Source of the DNA: an uncultured bacterium
GTDB taxonomy: Bacteria; Bacillota; Clostridia; Oscillospirales; Oscillospiraceae
Assembly (NCBI GenBank): GCA_905215425.1
Contig: CAJMQD010000027.1
Location: 1-8,732 of the forward strand
Length of the DNA stretch: 8,732 nucleotides
Direction of reading: 5' to 3'
Part shown: positions 6,364 through 8,732 of the stretch, one piece after another
Numbering within the stretch: the stretch's first letter is position 1
Layout of the letters: each line of letters starts with the position of its first letter
The notes under the pieces: generated by a model
Databases searched by the model: none
What the model was told of the DNA's origin: nothing
The model's input: only the letters and a program-made list of their open reading frames with translations
Made by a program: the position numbers and the translations under genes

Positions 6364-6449
6364 GGTGCGCGAGGCGGGAGTCGAACCCGCACGCCCTTGC
6401 GAGCACTGGCACCTGAAGCCAGCGAGTCTACCAATTCCACCACTCGCGC
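6363..6449 (-). tRNA. tRNA-Leu (anticodon CAG), CCA encoded
   Basis: Read on the minus strand, the acceptor stem is GCGCGAG/CTCGCGC (6449-6443/6373-6367), the D-arm contains GGTAGA, the anticodon stem-loop is CTGGC-TTCAGGT-GCCAG with anticodon CAG at 6415-6413, and a long class II variable arm TGCTCGCAAGGGCGT and a T-arm with GGTTCGA follow. The end is A plus encoded CCA (6366-6363). The long variable arm confirms a leucine-type tRNA. It reads CUG, the codon most used for leucine by the GC-rich genes here. It is a single-gene unit with its own promoter and terminator. Confidence 0.97.
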
Positions 6450-6484
6450 GTGGTGTTTGCGCCGTGTTGTTCAGCGCAAGCAGT

Positions 6485-6513
6485 ATACTACCACAAAGCT
6501 TTGCGAGTGTCAA
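6485..6513 (-). promoter_or_regulatory. Promoter of tRNA-Leu
   Basis: Minus strand TTGACA (6513-6508), 17-bp spacer, TAGTAT (6490-6485). The start would be near 6478, giving a 5' leader of about 29 nt before the mature tRNA end at 6449. The perfect -35 and optimal spacing fit a stable-RNA promoter. Confidence 0.85.
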
Positions 6514-6598
6514 CACTTTTTTGCAAAAAAATCATTTTCTTGTAAAAAGAATGTTTCTGCAGAAAGAAGGATAAAATTGGGAGAACACGGGGATAGAC

Positions 6599-6626
6599 TT
6601 GACAGGGCCGGAAGGGGTATGATAAA
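6599..6626 (+). promoter_or_regulatory. Promoter of the riboswitch-mntP transcript
   Basis: TTGACA (6599-6604) is a perfect -35. The -10 is less clear: GATAAA (6621-6626) has a 16-bp spacer, while the better match TATGAT (6618-6623) would leave only 13 bp. The start is expected a few bases before the aptamer begins near 6639. Confidence 0.65.
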
Positions 6627-6638
6627 GTTGGTGAAACA

Positions 6639-6724
6639 ATAAGGGAGTAGTCAGCGCATAGCGCGGTCCGGTCAACAAGCTGGAGGGGGTTCCTCCTGGC
6701 CGGATCTTAATTGACGAGACTTAT
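6639..6724 (+). promoter_or_regulatory. Manganese riboswitch (yybP-ykoY aptamer)
   Basis: It has the conserved features of the yybP-ykoY class. The 5' strand ATAAG followed by GGAGTAG (6639-6650) pairs with the 3' strand CGAGACTTAT (6715-6724) to make P1. P2 is the hairpin GCGC-ATA-GCGC (6654-6664). A long arm contains GTCCG/CGGAT with the conserved GTCAAC (6671-6676) and CCGG (6700-6703), capped by GGAGG/CCTCC (6682-6686/6692-6696). Members bind Mn2+ where two loops dock and mostly turn on Mn exporters. The class and the mntP gene directly downstream support each other. Confidence 0.92.
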
Positions 6725-6751
6725 CTGTCCCGGGACAGATAGGTCTTTTTT
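6718..6751 (+). terminator. Riboswitch expression-platform terminator
   Basis: GACTTATCTGTCC (6718-6730) pairs with GGACAGATAGGTC (6733-6745; one G-U, functional loop CCGG), followed by TTTTTT. Its 5' arm shares 6718-6724 with the 3' strand of riboswitch P1, so P1 and terminator exclude each other: Mn2+-stabilised P1 should allow read-through into mntP (an ON switch). Confidence 0.9.
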
Positions 6752-6847
6752 CTTTGTCTGCGAAACGGAAAAGACTCCCTAAGGGGCCCCTGCGCCGCCC
6801 AGGGAGGGGCGGCGGGGGAGGAGCGGAAGAAAAGAAGGAGTTTGCGT

Positions 6848-7411
6848 ATGGAACTTTGGGAACTGTTTGTTTTGGCGGTGGGACTGTCTATGGATGCCTT
6901 TGCCGTTTCGGTGTGCAAGGGGCTGTCTGTGGGCAGAGTAAAACCGGCCCATGCCCTGACCTGCGGAGTGTGGTTTGGGGGCTTTCAGGCGCTGATGCCT
7001 CTGGTGGGCTGGCTGTTAGGCGTACAGCTGCAGGATCTGATCGTTTCAGTGGACCATTGGATCGCCTTTGTGCTGCTGAGCATCATTGGCATCAATATGA
7101 TCCGGGAGTCCCGGCAGGAGGGGGATGAGGATATGGAAACGTCCTTTTCGCCCAAGGCTATGGCGCCCCTTGCGGTGGCTACCAGCATCGACGCTCTGGC
7201 CGTGGGGGTCACCTTTGCCTTCTTGCGGGTAAATATTGTGCGTGCCGTGGTGTTTATTGGAGTGGTCACCTTTCTTTTTTCCAGTGCAGGCGTGTGGGCA
7301 GGTTCGGTGCTGGGGGAGAAGTCCCGCAGCCGGGCGGAGCTGGCAGGCGGCGTCATTCTGATCCTTATGGGCGTGAAAATTTTGCTGGAGCACCTGGGCG
7401 TTCTGGGATAG
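6848..7411 (+). CDS. mntP: Manganese efflux pump MntP
   Basis: MntP (YebN, formerly DUF204) exports Mn2+ across the cytoplasmic membrane and protects against Mn overload. The 187 residues match the family's 180-190. It has six predicted membrane helices in two inverted halves, each with the hallmark acidic motif: [15 protein letters not shown] (12-26, Asp16) and [13 protein letters not shown] (111-123, Asp115). The polar loop around [18 protein letters not shown] (86-103) joins the halves. The start is the ATG at 6848, 7 nt after AAGGAG (6835-6840); a TTG two codons earlier sits almost on the ribosome site and is rejected. The yybP-ykoY riboswitch upstream supports Mn as substrate and as inducer. 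A terminator follows 3 bp after the stop, so it is monocistronic. Base composition matches the neighbours. Confidence 0.96.
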   Translation: MELWELFVLAVGLSMDAFAVSVCKGLSVGRVKPAHALTCGVWFGGFQALMPLVGWLLGVQLQDLIVSVDHWIAFVLLSIIGINMIRESRQEGDEDMETSFSPKAMAPLAVATSIDALAVGVTFAFLRVNIVRAVVFIGVVTFLFSSAGVWAGSVLGEKSRSRAELAGGVILILMGVKILLEHLGVLG

Positions 7412-7414
7412 CGG

Positions 7415-7443
7415 AAACGGCGTGACTTCGGTCATGCCGTTTT
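7415..7443 (+). terminator. Intrinsic terminator of mntP
   Basis: AAACGGCGTGAC (7415-7426), loop TTCG, GTCATGCCGTTT (7431-7442): a 12-bp stem with one G-U and a very stable UUCG tetraloop. The U-run is short (four Ts), so efficiency may be moderate. It starts 3 bp after the stop. Confidence 0.8.
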
Positions 7444-7751
7444 CTGTTGTTTGGTTCTTCCGGGGGCGACAGTCTGCGAGGGCGTGGAAACAGGGGGAGC
7501 CGGATCGGTTCGTCCCACAATTGGGACAGGTTTTGAAGGATAGGTTCTTCCAAAATTCAGAGAAAGGGCCTTTGATTCCCGCGGTTTTTATGGGAGTATC
7601 CCGAAAAACAGGAAGAAAACAGCATGACGCAAGAAAAATTTCCCTTTTCTGGTGAAATACAGGAATCCAACCATTTTTAGCACTCAAACCCGGGAAAATT
7701 GCAAATTTAGCGGAAAATTTACAAAAAGTGTGCAATATAGGAAAACACTTG
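7444..7751. other. Gene-poor intergenic stretch after mntP
   Basis: I see no gene here. It changes from GC-rich (7444-7510) to AT-rich (7610-7750). Possible structures are a hairpin GTCCCA-CAAT-TGGGAC (7512-7527) followed by GGTTTTG, perhaps a back-up terminator for mntP, and a weak GTTTT/AAAAC-GGGA/TCCC hairpin near 7584-7611. Frames on both strands cross it, but none has a ribosome site or recognisable domain. Confidence 0.5.
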
Positions 7752-7777
7752 TCCACTTTTGGACTCCATTTTAGGAC
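7752..7777 (+). repeat. Tandem 13-bp repeats upstream of the lipoprotein promoter
   Basis: TCCACTTTTGGAC (7752-7764) is followed without gap by TCCATTTTAGGAC (7765-7777), 11 of 13 identical. Each unit contains a dyad TCC-N6-GGA. The pair ends 9 bp before the -35 box, the usual place for an activator site. Identity of a binding protein is unknown. Confidence 0.55.
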
Positions 7778-7786
7778 ATAGAGTTG

Positions 7787-7816
7787 TTGACAGATTGTGA
7801 ACTTATCTGATAAAAT
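7787..7816 (+). promoter_or_regulatory. Promoter of the lipoprotein gene
   Basis: TTGACA (7787-7792), 18-bp spacer, TAAAAT (7811-7816) preceded by TGA, giving an extended -10 (TG-N-TAAAAT). The expected start is near 7823, leaving a leader of about 100 nt. Confidence 0.8.
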
Positions 7817-7846
7817 CGAGTAAGCACAACGCATCCGCGGTGTAAA

Positions 7847-7866
7847 GAACAGGGGCGACCCTGTTC
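7847..7866 (+). promoter_or_regulatory. GNRA hairpin in the lipoprotein leader
   Basis: GAACAGGG-GCGA-CCCTGTTC is a perfect 8-bp stem with a GCGA (GNRA) tetraloop, about 25 nt into the predicted message and followed by ATCGTTTCTTTT. It could stabilise the mRNA or act as a weak attenuator. It matches no riboswitch I know; the purine riboswitch often found before BMP-type lipoproteins is absent. Confidence 0.5.
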
Positions 7867-7921
7867 ATCGTTTCTTTTGGAGGAGAGGCGATACAGCGGA
7901 AATAATGAATTGGAGGTAAAC

Positions 7922-8732
7922 ATGAAAAAAGCAGTATCTATGCTCTTGGCCCTCGTTATGGTGCTCTCTTGCGTTGCCTGCGGCAAGAAGCCTGAGGAGA
8001 AAGACGACACCTACCACATTGGTATCGTGACCGGTTCCGTCTCTCAGTCTGAGGATGACCGCCGCGGTGCAGAGGCCTTCCAGGCCGAGTACGGCGAGGA
8101 CATGGTCAAGCTGGCCACCTACCCCGACAACTTCGGCGACGAGCTGGAGACCACCATTCAGACCATTGTGAATATGTCCGCCGACCCCCAGATGAAGGCG
8201 ATCATCGTGAACCAGTCCGTCCCCGGCGTTACCGAGGCCTTCCGTAAGATCAAGGAGTCCCGTCCTGACATCCTCTGCATTGCCGGCGAGTCCCACGAGG
8301 ACCTGCCCGAGATCGGCTCCGCTGCCGACCTGGTGTGCAACAACGACTTCGTGTCCCGCGGCTACCTGATCATCCGTACTGCCCACGAGCTGGGCTGCGA
8401 CACCTTCGTGCACATCTCCTTCCCCCGCCACATGTCTTACGAGACCATGTCCCGCCGTGTGGCCATCATGAAGGCCGCCTGCGAGGAGTTTGGCATGAAC
8501 TTCGTGCTGGAAACCGCTCCCGATCCCACCTCTGACGTTGGCGTGTCCGGCGCTCAGGCTTATGTTCTGGAGAAGGTGCCCGAGTGGGTTGAGAAGTACG
8601 GCCAGAAGGCGGCTTACTTCTGTACCAACGATGCCCACACCGAGCCCCTGCTGAAGCGCCTGCTGGAGTGCGGCGGCTACTTCATCGAGGCCGACCTGCC
8701 CTCTCCTCTGATGGGCTATCCCGGCGCTCTGG
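7922..8732 (+). CDS. DUF3798-type substrate-binding-like lipoprotein (3' end beyond window)
   Basis: The first 270 codons of a secreted lipoprotein. A basic start (MKK), a hydrophobic core and Cys20 in SCVACGKK form a type II signal peptide; Cys17 is a less likely alternative, as Cys20 is followed by the usual Gly-Lys-Lys. The mature part starts YHIGIVTGSVSQSEDDRRGA, followed by TYPDNF, ETTIQTIVNM, MKAIIVNQSVPGVTEAF and RPDILCIAGESHED: a periplasmic-binding-protein-like fold with the pattern I associate with DUF3798. Its role is not established; anchoring outside the membrane suggests solute capture or sensing, possibly with an ABC transporter beyond the window. The start follows GGAGG (7912-7916) by 5 nt. 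Codon use is strongly biased, suggesting abundant protein. Fold and lipoprotein nature are firm, the DUF assignment probable, the ligand unknown. Confidence 0.8.
   Translation, partial: MKKAVSMLLALVMVLSCVACGKKPEEKDDTYHIGIVTGSVSQSEDDRRGAEAFQAEYGEDMVKLATYPDNFGDELETTIQTIVNMSADPQMKAIIVNQSVPGVTEAFRKIKESRPDILCIAGESHEDLPEIGSAADLVCNNDFVSRGYLIIRTAHELGCDTFVHISFPRHMSYETMSRRVAIMKAACEEFGMNFVLETAPDPTSDVGVSGAQAYVLEKVPEWVEKYGQKAAYFCTNDAHTEPLLKRLLECGGYFIEADLPSPLMGYPGAL

Noticed and set aside
6290..6642. Plus-strand frames reading REAGVEPARPCEHWHLKPAS and GARGGSRTRTPLRALAPEAS
   Set aside because: These are the well-known false proteins made by translating the antisense of a tRNA gene, here tRNA-Leu(CAG).
6842..6847. 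TTG start for mntP two codons upstream
   Set aside because: It lies 1 nt from the AAGGAG site, too close; the ATG at 6848 has ideal spacing and the family start.
7046..7834. 262-residue minus-strand frame with a CPNCG pair
   Set aside because: It is antisense to mntP for much of its length, has no ribosome site and covers the lipoprotein promoter start; the single Cys pair is not enough.
7823..7921. Purine or other known riboswitch in the lipoprotein leader
   Set aside because: None of the conserved core sequences of known classes is present; only a GNRA hairpin is seen.
7865..8638. 257-residue minus-strand frame
   Set aside because: Antisense shadow of the lipoprotein gene, whose signal peptide and codon bias are clear on the plus strand.
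1..8732. CRISPR arrays, insertion sequences, prophage genes
   Set aside because: No spaced direct repeats, transposase or integrase motifs, or phage structural genes were found on either strand.

Overview
The window reads as chromosomal DNA of a Gram-positive anaerobe of the class Clostridia, most like the Oscillospiraceae (Flavonifractor/Oscillibacter-type gut bacteria). The reasons are GC-rich, strongly CTG/ATC/GAG/CCC-biased genes, AGGAGG ribosome binding sites, sigma-A type promoters, a CCA-encoding tRNA gene, and a set of families (AckA, TmcAL/YlbM, GluQ-RS, MATE, MntP with a yybP-ykoY riboswitch, a DUF3798-type lipoprotein) typical of that group. The genus is an inference. No mobile element, phage gene or CRISPR array was seen.

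Layout, left to right: (1) acetate kinase ackA on the minus strand, losing only its last residues at the window edge. (2) A 168-bp divergent promoter region with face-to-face -10 boxes and a 9-bp inverted repeat. (3) tmcAL on the plus strand, then a small LOG-family (TIGR00730-like) gene of visibly lower GC. (4) gluQRS on the minus strand, convergent with the LOG gene. (5) A MATE efflux transporter on the minus strand, with an intrinsic terminator behind it and a consensus promoter in front. (6) A 1.2-kb gene-poor stretch (5605-6847) that is densely functional: a second minus-strand promoter inside an inverted repeat followed by a terminator-like hairpin; a plus-strand promoter, a roughly 277-nt candidate structured noncoding RNA and its strong terminator; tRNA-Leu(CAG) on the minus strand with its own promoter and terminator; and a manganese (yybP-ykoY) riboswitch with expression-platform terminator. 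(7) mntP, the manganese exporter controlled by that riboswitch. (8) A 510-bp intergenic region with mntP's terminator, tandem 13-bp repeats next to a promoter, and a GNRA hairpin leader. (9) The first 270 codons of a secreted lipoprotein of the DUF3798 type, cut by the window end.

Functional links: ackA and tmcAL start back to back. AckA interconverts acetyl phosphate/ADP and acetate/ATP, and TmcAL uses acetate plus ATP to acetylate the wobble C of elongator tRNA-Met. GluQ-RS modifies the wobble queuosine of tRNA-Asp and a tRNA-Leu gene lies nearby, so much of the window concerns tRNA and decoding. Riboswitch plus mntP is a self-contained manganese-homeostasis unit.

The most interesting item is the free-standing RNA at about 6015-6291. 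It has a TTGTTT-N17-TATTAT promoter, a multi-helix junction fold I could pair by eye, and a 17-bp terminator stem, but no associated reading frame. I could not assign it to a family with certainty.
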